The notes beneath the pieces were generated by a model that saw only the letters and a program-made list of their open reading frames with translations, made no database searches and was not told the DNA's origin. Position numbers and translations under genes: made by a program. Below, piece by piece: positions 54,901-64,000 of a stretch of 64,000 nt of DNA. Position 1 is the first letter of the stretch. The number at the start of each line of letters is the position of its first letter. The stretch is from Undaria pinnatifida. Taxonomy: Eukaryota > Sar > Phaeophyceae > Laminariales > Alariaceae. The stretch lies in the NCBI GenBank assembly GCA_012845835.1, contig JABAKD010000011.1, positions 6,262,381-6,326,380 of the forward strand, written 5' to 3'.

Positions 54901-57900
54901 GCAGATTCGGTTAGGTTGGTACAAGGACCCCGATTGGGAGGGGCAGCCGGGGGGTTGGCGAGCGGCCAACTGCGGCAACTTGGTCGAGCATTCGATTGGG
55001 GTAAGTGGATAGCCAACGATGTTGTTCTCGAGGGTAGCATCCGTCAACTTGAGATTCCTGAGGGTACGACAAAGACGATGTACCCGACGAGACGATTCTT
55101 GAGGATGACGGGATAAAGGCCGAAATGGAGCTTGAAGAGGCTAACGACCTTGATGACCCAAGCCAACACTAGTGTAAGGTCTTTTGTAACGTATGTGAAA
55201 TGGAGTAATGGGGGGCGAGAGTGGTATTTTTAGTATATGTATGATGTGTTCCGGAAACCACGACCGTTGTGTCCTAGGTGTATTAAAGTAAAATACCTGA
55301 AATCTTGAACGAGGTTCTTCTCAAAAATGTGCAAGGTTCTTTTTTTTTTTTTCAGCTTGTGAGCATGGACCACATGCGATTAATCCAAAGCCTTCATTCA
55401 CCGTTTTTTTCCAAAGATTGCCATAGTTGTCGCTTAATTGGCACCGAACCGTATCCACGCCAGGGATGGTTTCAAGAAGTTGAGCAAAAAATCTCTCATA
55501 CTATGCTCCAAAACTCGCCGAGAGTATGTGATTTTCTCATCATGTTTTTGAAGCGTAAGCGCACAGCCTATTTAATCAGTCCAAGATGACATTCGCCAAT
55601 TTTTACCAAGAATTGCCGAGGTTGTCGCTTGGTTTGTCACCGAACCGCACCCACATTAGGGATGGTTTCAAGATTTTCAGCGGAAATTTCTAATGAATTC
55701 CTCCATATCTCCCCGCCCCCATGTTTGTTCCTTGATACTTCGATGTGTTTTTTTTTTTTAACGTGAGGGCATGAACTATGCGGTCAATCCAAGATATCGC
55801 TCAGCATTTTGCACAAAGAATTGCCTATGATGTGGCTTGTTTTCCACCAAACAGTAATAACAATGAAATAGTTGAACGAAATTGACCGGAATCTCCTCGA
55901 AAACTTATCGATGTGTGCACTTGGCTGTAAAGAGGCATCGACAAGGGCTGTGGTCGCAGATTTTTTTTTCTCACACTGTTTTTCGGCTTCTGGACAATCG
56001 TAGGTGTCGTCCCTTTTCCCCCCCGGTTCTTGCCTTCAGTTTTTATCGCGCATAAGGTTCAGCAATCCCACTGCCCGTCGAATTTCCATCAAGTGTTGCT
56101 AACTCACGCTCTCGCGCTTTCGCGAGTCGGTTTGTGCACAAGAAAAAATCCAAACGAATTCATACAACAATGCACACACGGCAGGGCTCGAACTCACGAA
56201 ACTGACCTATTCCAGGCTCGAGGATAACCTGATACGCCACCGGGCCGACCGGCATTTATAATCCCCTCTGTAAACGCCACGTCATTTCCAACCACCCGCA
56301 CGATCGTCTAGACCAGGCACCGCGCGTATAAAACACCCCTACATATATTTGGTCTCACAGCCGACTCTGGCTGTGAGATCAAAGATATGTAGGAGCTTGT
56401 TTTACGAGTGGTGCTAGGTCTAGACGATCGTGCGGGTGGTTGAAAAATAGGGGCCGTTTAAACTGAAGTTCATACTTGCCGGTCGACCCAGTGGCGTATC
56501 AGGTTTATCCTCGAGCCTGTAACAGAAGTGTCGAAATCAAATATGTAATTTAAATATTATTTCTGACCTAAACCTTCTAACCCCCCCCCTCTTCTCGCTC
56601 TCCTCTCCCTTGCTTGAACGCCTCACCTGATATCAAAATCCGGCAAATTAATAAACACTTCACGCACTGGATATCACCTCACTATCTTTTTAGAGCCATC
56701 CATGCCGCTGTTTCCCCCCCCCCCCTCCCGCACAATCGCCTAGACCTAGCACCACATGTATGAAAAAACCTCACCTCAAACCCTTGCTTTCCCCCCCCCC
56801 CCCCCCTCCCCCCCCCATCCAGCTCCGCCCTCTCTCTGGGCGGAGCCTCCCCTGTCCCATTGTTGTGCGCCTCCGCCCATTTACTTACTAATTGTACGAC
56901 TTGCCCCGTGAATAATCATAAATTGAGGCATTCTTTTCAAACCATCACATTTATCCTCTAAAAATGATGTAGTTTCAACGCACAGGTTTAGCTGCCCCAC
57001 GCACCCGACCCACGCCCCAACCTACCCCCCCCCCCTCCCCCCTAAAATACTGTTGCTTTTTTTTTCTTGTTTACTTGACCTGTCAAATTCAATATTCAAA
57101 AGGAATATTGAATAGCCTACGCTTTTTGATCAAAACCAGGCCCCAACGTCCTTCAAAATTTCCGCCCCCCCCGTCACCAGTTATTCGACTTACGGGATTC
57201 TCTTGATGAACATACAGCAGAACAGCAGTGCAGCAGTACGTACAGCACAGCGGAACACCACCCACCATGCACCCACAAACCTACCCAGTACAGCAGTGCA
57301 GCAATGCAGCAGTACCTAGAGCAATACACCTGACAGGCGAGCAGCAGCCGATTTGTTGGTTACAATGCTCTCGGGCTGGTTAGGCCAAGCCAAAAGCGCT
57401 CGCTTTGCCAATTCTGCGCACGGCGAGCGGCGACGGCTGGACGCTGCTGTGTTTGGTCCTGGTGTTGTGTACGCGATTGTGGTCTCGTGTCCATGGCTGT
57501 GTCCATGGCCCAAGTGGAAATAATTAGCAGGCAGAAGGAAATAACTCCAGTAGCATTCGTTGTTCAACATTTTTAGTCTTCCTCACAATATAGTCGGGAG
57601 TTCGAAAAAAAAAATTAGCAGGCAGCAACGGAGGAAAAGCGGGGGGGGCGCAAGCGAGCCGTCCCCGGGAGGGCGATTTCCACGCTCCCCCCTCGCCGAG
57701 GTGGGGCACCGACGGCCGTTCTTTCGCCGGCATGTCGTCGTAGTGCTGCTGTGCGGATAGGACGTGGCGGCACCGCGAGGCCGCCTGAGGCCGAGTGGAG
57801 CTCGGGAGTCGCCGCTTTTTTGGGGGGGGTGTTTTAACCAAGATATCCCTTAAAGATCCAAAACGTCACGACCACCTTTACGACCATCCTTGGCGTATTA

Positions 57901-59683
57901 TATAATGAGGATAGAAAAATATTTTTTCATTGGGAGAGAAAAGAACGTAACAGCAGTGCAGCCCGAGTTTTGATTTTTGTTTGACGATGGCTGACCCCAC
58001 GCTGTCTACCATTTGTGTTCTGCTTTTTCCCTGTTGTTAGACGCACATCAACCTGGTGGTGATCGGGCACGTAGATGCCGGGAAGTCGACGACGACCGGT
58101 CACCTCATCTACAAGTGCGGCGGTATCGACAAGCGTACCATCGAGAAGTTCGAGAAGGAGGCGGCCGAGCTCGGCAAGTCTTCGTTCAAGTACGCATGGG
58201 TGCTGGACAACCTCAAGGCCGAGCGCGAGCGCGGTATCACGATCGACATCGCCCTGTGGAAGTTCGAGTCCCCCAAGTACAACTTCACGGTGATCGACGC
58301 CCCCGGCCACCGCGACTTCATCAAGAACATGATCACGGGAACCTCGCAGGCCGACGTGGCGGTGCTGGTTGTGGCTTCCGGCGTGGGAGAGTTCGAGGCC
58401 GGTATCTCTAAGAACGGGCAGACCCGCGAGCACGCCCTGCTTGCGTTCACCCTGGGCGTGAAGCAGATGATCGTGTGCATCAACAAGATGGACGACTCGT
58501 CGGTGATGTACGGCGAGTCCCGCTACACGGAGATCAAGGAGGAGGTGGCGACCTACCTGAAGAAGGTGGGCTACAAACCCGTGAAGATCCCGTTCGTGCC
58601 TATCTCTGGCTGGGCAGGCGACAACATGATCGACAAGTCGCCCAACATGCCGTGGTACAAGGGCCCCTACCTGCTGGAGGCGCTGGACACGATGAAGGAG
58701 CCCACGCGCCCCACGGACAAGCCCCTCCGCCTGCCCCTCCAGGACGTGTACAAGATCGGCGGCATCGGCACTGTGCCGGTGGGCCGTGTCGAGACGGGCG
58801 CCCTTAAGCCCGGTATGGTGGTGACCTTCGCCCCCGTCATGCTTGACACCGAAGTCAAGTCGGTCGAGATGCACCACGAGGCGCTCGCGGAGGCCGTGCC
58901 CGGGGACAACGTCGGCTTCAACGTCAAGAACGTCTCGGTCAAGGATATCCGCCGTGGATACGTGGCCGGTGACTCGAAGAGGGACCCCCCCCGTGGCGCT
59001 TCCATGTTCAACGCACAGGTTAGTGGTTTTGTATGTGCGTTCATTGCAATGTGAGGGGTGTTGTACGAGGTGTAGTGTGTGCTTGTACACTGGGTTGGTC
59101 GTGGACAGTCGTTTTTTCTATTTTCTGGGTGGTGGAAGATAGGCGCGCGCGCGTCGTATTGTTCCCCAACTTGAACGAAGTCGCGGTGGCTTGCTCATAT
59201 TGAAACAACGACATCACAAAGCGATTGATATGGTTCCGTATACTTGATGGTCACCTCACGTAAACATGGCCTCTCTTTTGCTCCCTTTTCCTCTTTTTTT
59301 TTTGTTGTCCCTCCCGCTCCCCTCGCCGATTTTTCTTGTTTTGGATACTACAGGTTATCGTGATGAACCACCCCGGGCAGATCTCGAACGGTTACGCCCC
59401 GGTGCTGGACTGCCACACCGCTCACGTGGCGTGCAAGTTCAAGGAGATCACCCAGAAGATGGACAGGCGTTCTGGTAAGGTGATGGAGGAGAACCCCAAG
59501 TTCGTGAAGACGGGTGACGCGTGCATGGTGAACATGGAGCCTTCCAAGCCCATGTGCGTGGAGTCCTTCCAGGAGTACCCGCCCCTCGGACGTTTCGCCG
59601 TGCGCGACATGCGTCAGACGGTCGCCGTGGGCGTCATCAAGTCCGTCGCGAAGAAGGAGGTCACCAAGAAGGGCAAGAAGTAG
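51994..59683 (+). CDS. Translation elongation factor 1-alpha, copy 2
   Basis: Same GTPase as copy 1. Exons: 51994-52008 (ATGGTCAAGGAGAAG, MVKEK), 58041-59018 (residues 6-331) and 59354-59683 (332-440 and TAG). Intron 1 is 6032 bp (donor GTGAGG, acceptor CCCTGTTGTTAG) and intron 2 is 335 bp, both phase 0. [13 protein letters not shown] and NKMD are intact. The deduced 440-aa protein matches copy 1. Intron 2 differs from copy 1 at only about ten places, and about 60 bp before exon 2 are also conserved, but similarity ends exactly at the stop codon (AAG-TAG here, AAA-TAG in copy 1) and is absent around exon 1. This pattern suggests gene conversion over exons 2-3. Nothing in the sequence shows which copy is expressed more. 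Confidence 0.93.
53775..55900. mobile_element. About 2-kb imperfect palindrome (foldback element) with a protein fragment
   Basis: The arms meet at about 54892 (CTTCCACACGTGTGGAAG). The inner 400 bp of each arm are nearly identical, and the outer parts carry two diverged 190-bp units on the left and three on the right (each with GAAACCATCCCTGGCGTGGA-type and GACAATCTTTGG-type words). SINE-P interrupts the left arm. The inner arm encodes, on minus 54892-54584, an open fragment with [17 protein letters not shown] and [13 protein letters not shown]. The right-arm version has indels. I do not recognise the protein. It may be the C-terminal part of a transposase captured by inversion. Confidence 0.8.
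54242..54445 (-). mobile_element. SINE-P, poly(A)-tailed retroposon, copy 2
   Basis: Minus strand GCCGGGGTTGTAACAAATAC through GGGACAGCTTACGCTATACC to a poly(A) tail. It is flanked by TTTACTTT on both sides (54237 and 54446), and the empty site is seen in the right arm of the palindrome. It is the cleaner of the two copies. Confidence 0.85.
55970..56251 (-). mobile_element. SINE-T copy 2
   Basis: Full copy. Minus-strand head near 56251 with A box TGGCGTATCAGG and B box GAGTTCGAGCCC, both better matches to consensus than in copy 1. Body to about 55970. Confidence 0.85.
56272..56460. repeat. 95-bp-arm hairpin made of G-module pieces
   Basis: CCACCCGCACGATCGTCTAG, CACCGCGCGTATAAAAC and ATATTTGGTCTCACAGCC on the left mirror GGCTGTGAGATCAAAGATAT, GTGGTGCTAGGTCTAGACG and ATCGTGCGGGTGGTTG on the right. 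The centre is near 56366. Confidence 0.85.
56478..56527 (+). mobile_element. SINE-T head fragment, copy 3
   Basis: GCCGGTCGACCCAGTGGCGT and ATCAGGTTTATCCTCGAGCC form the first 50 bp of SINE-T in plus orientation, without the B box or body. Confidence 0.75.
56535..57200 (-). repeat. G-module block, copy F
   Basis: Reverse modules separated by C runs (56577-56590, 56714-56726, 56789-56808 and others). TTATTTCTGACCTAAACCTT, GGATATCACCTCACTATCTT and TTGTACGACTTGCCCCGTG are recognisable. It is more diverged than B, C and D, and Rep-1 is absent. Confidence 0.75.
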
Positions 59684-60697
59684 CTATCTTGCCATCATTG
59701 CTTGGAAGATCACGCATGGCTTGGGGAGGTAATAATCGGCGGCCGGAAACGGCTGCTTTTTGATTGCGCCATCGATTCAGGATTGGCCACCTCGTCTTCG
59801 GTTTTCTTCCCTCTCTGTTTTCAGTCTAGCCCGGCGTTTGAAGGGGAGGGGGCGGCTTTGAAATCATCAGACTGCTGTAGTTGGTATAGTGTTTTTTTCC
59901 CCGGAAAGGAAAATATGCGACGTCCGTGGTTGGTGTACCACCGCGGGTACCGGATACGGCGGCCTCGCCGTCTCTTAGAGGCGGTGGGGGGCGATGTCAG
60001 TCGCGGTGTCTGTTAGAGTGAATGCGTTGCGTTTCACTGCTTCTTCCCTTGGGGTTTTGGGGAGGTGGATGCTTAGGTGGGTAGGGTAAATAAATTTTCT
60101 ATGCAAGGTCGAGAAAGTATTCTAGCGTGGTTCGTTTCTGTTGGAGCGAATTTTAAACTAGGTGTTTGTTGGTCTTGCTTAGTTCTGTTCACTTTTGTTA
60201 CCCTTCACTTGCAGTCAATTTGAGCGCTCCTTGTTGTGGCTTTTCCTTGTGTGGTTAGTTGGTGCCCAATGCGCTTCCAGCTTTTGTACGGCTGGTGCCA
60301 AGAGCTTGTGATGGGGAGGACAATATTGCTGGTGCTTGTTTGTGTGTCCCGCTGTCGTATGCCGGCGACGGCAGAAGACGGATTGATTTGTTGGGGAAAT
60401 GAAGAAACTCACGTGCAACTATACATCGTTTGTTAACCTTTCGTGGGTGAGACAAAAGGCGCCTCCGCTCCCGTTTTGAACTTGGCATGTTTTTTTCATG
60501 AACTTACTCGTGCGTCGTGGGAATTTGTAAGCATGTTACGTAAGAGCTTTGCGGCGGTATCATTCTCTTGTCTCTATGCGTCATTTCGTTGTCCACTGTG
60601 TAACAGCTTGAACAAGCGGTTGAAAATTCAAAGTGCTTGCTGAAATTAAAAAAAGTGTCTTGTGTAGTTTCTTTTCCTCGCTCTTCGTGAGCCCGCA
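59684..60697 (+). other. 3' flank of EF1-alpha copy 2
   Basis: Presumed 3' UTR and downstream sequence, T/G-rich on the plus strand. No second gene is supported, and there is no similarity to the 3' flank of copy 1. Confidence 0.45.
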
Positions 60698-60781
60698 TTA
60701 ACCCCTTCAGAGCCCATGAACCCCTCTCTATACTACTAATAGATCCAAATAATTTCGTCCCTAAAAAGGGTTTTCAGTTAA
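60698..60781 (-). mobile_element. MITE-A copy
   Basis: TTAACCCCTTCAGAGCCCAT at the left, CTCTATACTACTAATAGATC in the middle, AAAAAGGGTTTTCAGTTAA at the right. Confidence 0.75.
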
Positions 60782-61440
60782 CGTTTAGCTGATATATTAC
60801 GTTTCCATATATCCACAAGTAGCACCACCGGTGTCCGTGCTGATGCCTCGTCGAGGGTAACGAAGTACGAGACAGATATTAAAAACACGAGGTTACAGGG
60901 CCTTGCACCGCCAACCGTAATGCACATCAGGACAAATCGTATGTAAGCCAGCACAAGAATATTTGCAAGACTTAACAACTGGAGAGGGAAACGGGAAAGC
61001 ACGACATAATAGCAAACGGTACACTATAATATCAAGAAGCAGATGAGAACTCGCACTCGTACGTACATGCTGGGTGCCGAAACTTGAAAGTTGGAACGGT
61101 ACGTGACTCGAAAGGAAAACCTGTTTCTTTTGTGTATGTAAATATAACACCTGTTATTCATGTTAGTGTGGCGTCTCCCCGTTTTTTTTAACATTTCATC
61201 TTTCGTGAGGATCAAATATATGGCTAACGCGCGAGAACGACCTTCTGGAAATTTTGTGAAATAACTGTGGTCTATATTAGAGCAACGTAAACGTACCACG
61301 CACCTTGCGAAGTTGAGTTTCAAACATTCAGTCGGTCGTACTCACAGCCTGACGTTTCTTAATTTTCTCCATGAAAATCCTCATTGTGTAGGGGTTTTGG
61401 GGCGCGCCTTGAAGACTTTGCCAATGATTGACTGCAGTAT
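60782..61440. other. Unassigned
   Basis: No supported gene. The minus frames carry no motif. Confidence 0.35.
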
Positions 61441-61461
61441 CAGGAACTTGCGATTATTCTA

Positions 61462-62343
61462 TTGGTCCGTGCACAAGGCCATTTATTTGTAAAGTCACGT
61501 TTTGGACCATTGTTAAGATACGGGAGCAACCTTTTCTATTTGGATCTCCCTTCCGACCTGCCCGGTTCGGACGCTCGTCGGCGTGTGGCCATCGAGCGCT
61601 GCAAACCCTGTGCCAACCATCACGACAGCGGGGACATGCCCAAATACCGACCGGCGGGGCTGACACAGTACGTGCTCGACAAATTGTCCAAGAAGTTCCC
61701 GCCGTACCACGTCACTCAAGACGACGTTTCGACTCCCCTCCAACGGCTGGAGGTGGAGCAGATCACTGGTCATCAGTCGGTACGGGAGCGAGGTGGCGTC
61801 ATCGCGGTGCTATACAAGACGCATTGGGCGCGACTCTCCGAACCTTCCTGGGAGCGGGAAATGGACCTTCACCTCTCCTGCTCCCACATCTTGCGTTATT
61901 GGGCCGGAACCCCGGACCAGCACCGCCAAACCAACCGCCTCTACCGCCGAATGCGGATCGGGGCGACACAGCGTGAGCTCTCCCGCAACAACGGGGAACG
62001 TTTCCTAGCGCCGGGCTACGCCTGTGTTCCCCACGCCGATTGACTCCGTCGCTACCACTCGCAGTACTCCTCTAAGGGAGCCCACCTTTGGTGCAAGGGA
62101 GACGATGGGTTATGGCGGCTTGGAAAAATCAGCGCGAGCACTACCGAGGACAAGGTATACCTGGTCCGCTTTCTGGACGACCCGGGACCGATTAAACTTC
62201 CTCTTCCCCCGGCGCGCTACACGACTTCGACGGGAGCCGTACGAATCTCTTCGTGCTTGCAAGTTCACATCGCCAGTGCGTTTCCTCGGGGAATCCAACA
62301 TAACAACGTAGATGAATCTCGAGGCGCGGCCGTGGCTAGTTGA
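61462..62343 (+). pseudogene. Ty3/Gypsy-like polyprotein C-terminus with chromodomain-like segment
   Basis: An open frame runs from 61462 to a TGA at 62041-62043, then continues in the same frame to TGA at 62341-62343. One in-frame stop therefore separates the parts (TGG to TGA would explain it). About residues 95-150 read LEVEQITGHQ..GGVIAVLYKTHW..LSEPSWEREMDL..ILRYW, the order of a chromodomain (E-x-E-x-I, V-x-W-K-like strand, S-x-W-E, final helix), which chromovirus integrases carry at their C-terminus and use for chromatin targeting. After the stop, GLWRLGKISA and KVYLVRFLDDPG look like a Tudor-type barrel (weaker). The protease, RT and integrase core are not in the window upstream, so this is a 5'-truncated or fragmented copy. 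Confidence 0.6.
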
Positions 62344-62484
62344 CTTCCAAGTCGCCACCGCTCCTTGACAGTTCTTCAAGTTTTGGGGTTATGAGGTTTG
62401 AGTCTGTCTTTGGGTTGTTCGTAGTAGTGTCTTGAGGGTCTTTCCATTTTTGTTTTCTTTCTGTCCTGCCGAACCCCCTGCTCA

Positions 62485-62700
62485 GTGCCGGGCCAGGGTT
62501 CGGGCAAAACGCCGCTATCTGAGGCGCAAGGCTGTCGCTTTTTCGTCATTGTCCAATTTCGCCCTGCCGACGCCCTCCTCAGCCTAGAGCTGGGTGGCGA
62601 CCAGGGTACCCTGTTCGCGCGTAACGTGGTACAGGGCTATGTACGGGTCTGTGTGTCATATTTTATCTTTTGTGTGTTGTATTTGTTCTACTTTGTTTGA
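62485..62700 (+). other. Open stretch after the chromodomain fragment
   Basis: A 71-codon frame (SEAQGCRFFVIVQFRPADAL then GGDQGTLFARNVVQG). It could be further polyprotein-related sequence in another frame or an element 3' region. Not recognised. Confidence 0.25.
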
Positions 62701-63128
62701 TCGACTAAAAACTTCCCGCCCTCGCGGGGCTGTAGGTGTTGCCACCTTCCATCCCGGGTATTTGCCTTTTCCTCGTCTAACCCCCCGCCTTGCCGATGGC
62801 CCGCGGGAGTTTTTTCGCATGACTTCTCCCTTGTGTTAGCGCCTGTGTTCCCCTCCATATGGACGAGGGCTCGCCTTGCCATGGTACCTTTTCTGTGGTT
62901 TGTTTGACGTAGAGCCTTTCCTGCCCCCCCCCGCCACACCGGCGGCACACGGCAGGTTTTTGATGGGTGACTTTTGCCTTGTTGTAGGGTCTGCGTTTCT
63001 TTTAACTGCTTTTCTTCGCTTGTTCCTGGCTCCATAGCCAGACGGTTAGAGGTGTGGGAGTGGGTTTTGAGGAGCCGCATCTTCGACTCATGGTCTAGTT
63101 CGTAGAACCGGAGTTTCCCCGAATCTCT
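62701..63128. other. Unassigned, between polyprotein remnant and LTR
   Basis: A purine-rich stretch near 63043-63062 could be a worn polypurine tract. Nothing else is recognised. Confidence 0.3.
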
Positions 63129-63516
63129 GTAATGGAGTGCCCTCCTTACAAGGATAGTTTATAGATTCGACGTGAAACCATGTCATGGTTGAGGTGAAAC
63201 CACGTGACATTAGATGTCACATTCACGTCAACGGCATCATAGATGGGCGATAATGTAGGTGACGATGATGGGACAAGCAGGACGCCCCACATCTCACTAT
63301 CTGCTCTACCTGCTCTACTTGCTCTGCCCTGCGCCACCGTGTGCCAAGGGCCTATGTTGTCTGTCTCTTAGAGTTCAATGTAGAGGAAATAATGTATAAG
63401 CTTTGAGTCTATCCAGCGAGCCAGGAGGAGAGACCAAACAAGGGCACCGGAACCCATGAGGAGCACGCTTCCCAACACCGACCAACCACGCATCCCCCAC
63501 TCGGAGTACCACTACA
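63129..63516 (+). mobile_element. Probable LTR
   Basis: The 3' boundary is good: GAGTACCACTACA ends at 63516 and is followed by a primer-binding site. The 5' boundary is a guess: TGTAATGGAGTG at 63129 is a partial inverted match to the 3' tip. No second LTR is in the window. Confidence 0.45.
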
Positions 63517-63518
63517 AT

Positions 63519-63536
63519 TGGCGTCGTCGGCAGGAC
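63519..63536 (+). other. Primer-binding site and leader of an LTR element leaving the window
   Basis: TGGCGTCGTCGGCAGGAC, two bases after the LTR end. Same site as at 7407 and on the minus strand at 38963. It implies an element whose internal region runs right, past base 64000. A proline-rich frame from 63518 (PPRLQPFVPHPPHLSHDYRP) may be its leader or gag start. Confidence 0.6.
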
Positions 63537-64000
63537 ACACAGCGACGACTACCACAGCGTGTATCGCCGAAGCGGCACCCATCAGGCCAGTGCCGCGGTG
63601 GTTACCGAATACCATGCCACCGCGACTGCAGCCCTTTGTGCCCCACCCCCCCCATCTGAGCCACGACTACCGTCCCAACCGACACGTTGCTGCTCACATC
63701 CCAACCCCGGCTCCCATAGCCGCCCACCCCACGCGGCGGCGTCTATCACCACAACGGTTCAAAATCGCCCGCCCATCACCGCGCTTAACCCCCTGCGCCC
63801 AATCGCCCCTGCTTTTGTTTGCTGGTACTTGCTCACAACTGCATCCGGCGCGCCCACGGTCTCGACCAGGCGGCACCCAAAGACACCCCTGTCTGCGGTA
63901 ATTTTTTTTTTTTTTTTCGGTTATTGGCCACGTCGTATCTACCCAACTACGACTCATGTCGGCATCGTTAGACGCTCCGTCTGCGGCAATCTGCCGGTTC

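Larger units (their letters stand above)
52009..58040 (+). other. Intron 1 of EF1-alpha copy 2 (6.0 kb)
   Basis: Holds the 2-kb palindrome, SINE-P copy 2, SINE-T copy 2, a 95-bp hairpin and G-module block F. A 30-bp tandem duplication (CCCCAAGCCCAGCTTCCATT) lies at 53190-53250. 52009-53189, 53260-53770 and 57200-57980 have no recognised feature. Confidence 0.8.

Noticed and set aside
57930-57960. ATT GGG AGA GAA AAG upstream of EF1-alpha copy 2 exon 2 as a damaged first exon
   Set aside because: It lacks ATG and a GT donor and has no counterpart in copy 1, whereas 51994 and 50181 fit perfectly in codons, donor and phase.

Overview
The window looks like nuclear DNA from a large, transposon-rich eukaryotic genome. 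The best fit is a stramenopile (heterokont), probably a brown alga or close relative. The evidence is the EF1-alpha protein sequence, GT-AG introns, Pol III tRNA genes, tRNA-derived and poly(A)-tailed retroposons, and a decayed reverse transcriptase with a YLDD box. The species call is inference. Most of the window is non-coding, and most long open frames come from simple repeats or homopolymer tracts.

Few genes can be supported. (1) Two EF1-alpha genes lie at 43009-50181 (minus) and 51994-59683 (plus). They are divergent and face each other across about 1.8 kb that should hold both promoters. Each starts with a 5-codon exon (MVKEK), followed by a very long intron 1 (about 5.5 and 6.0 kb) full of transposons, then two further exons split by a 335-336 bp intron. 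The deduced 440-aa proteins are the same. (2) The last exon of a family-16 lysine methyltransferase is at about 3293-3913. (3) A 376-codon Q/E/S-rich coiled-coil open frame is at 13679-14809 (minus). (4) Two identical tRNA-Cys(GCA) genes are at 23003 and 27418, and a degenerate relative is at 28927.

Layout: 1-16 kb is the methyltransferase exon, C-tract arrays and inverted-repeat elements. 16-23 kb is foldback elements and a dead reverse-transcriptase element (19.2-22.2 kb) split by two identical-family inverted-repeat insertions. 23-36 kb holds repeated blocks of short modules separated by poly-G or poly-C runs, in both orientations, plus a 260-bp TTAGTG array. 36-43 kb is nested elements, including a 397-bp TRIM. 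43-60 kb is the EF1-alpha pair, whose introns contain a 2-kb palindrome. 61-64 kb is the 3' end of a Ty3/Gypsy-like chromodomain polyprotein followed by an LTR end and a primer-binding site.

The repeats form families that can be defined from the window alone. I use local names. Rep-1 is about 180 bp dispersed. MITE-A is about 88 bp with TTAACCCC ends. MITE-B is about 260 bp with C-run inverted ends. Fold-C is a 250-400 bp foldback element. GGGTC is a hAT-like family with a pentamer core. G-module is the homopolymer-punctuated block. Fam-K and Fam-E are dispersed repeats. SINE-T is a tRNA-headed SINE and SINE-P a poly(A)-tailed retroposon. Nested insertions give a relative order of activity.
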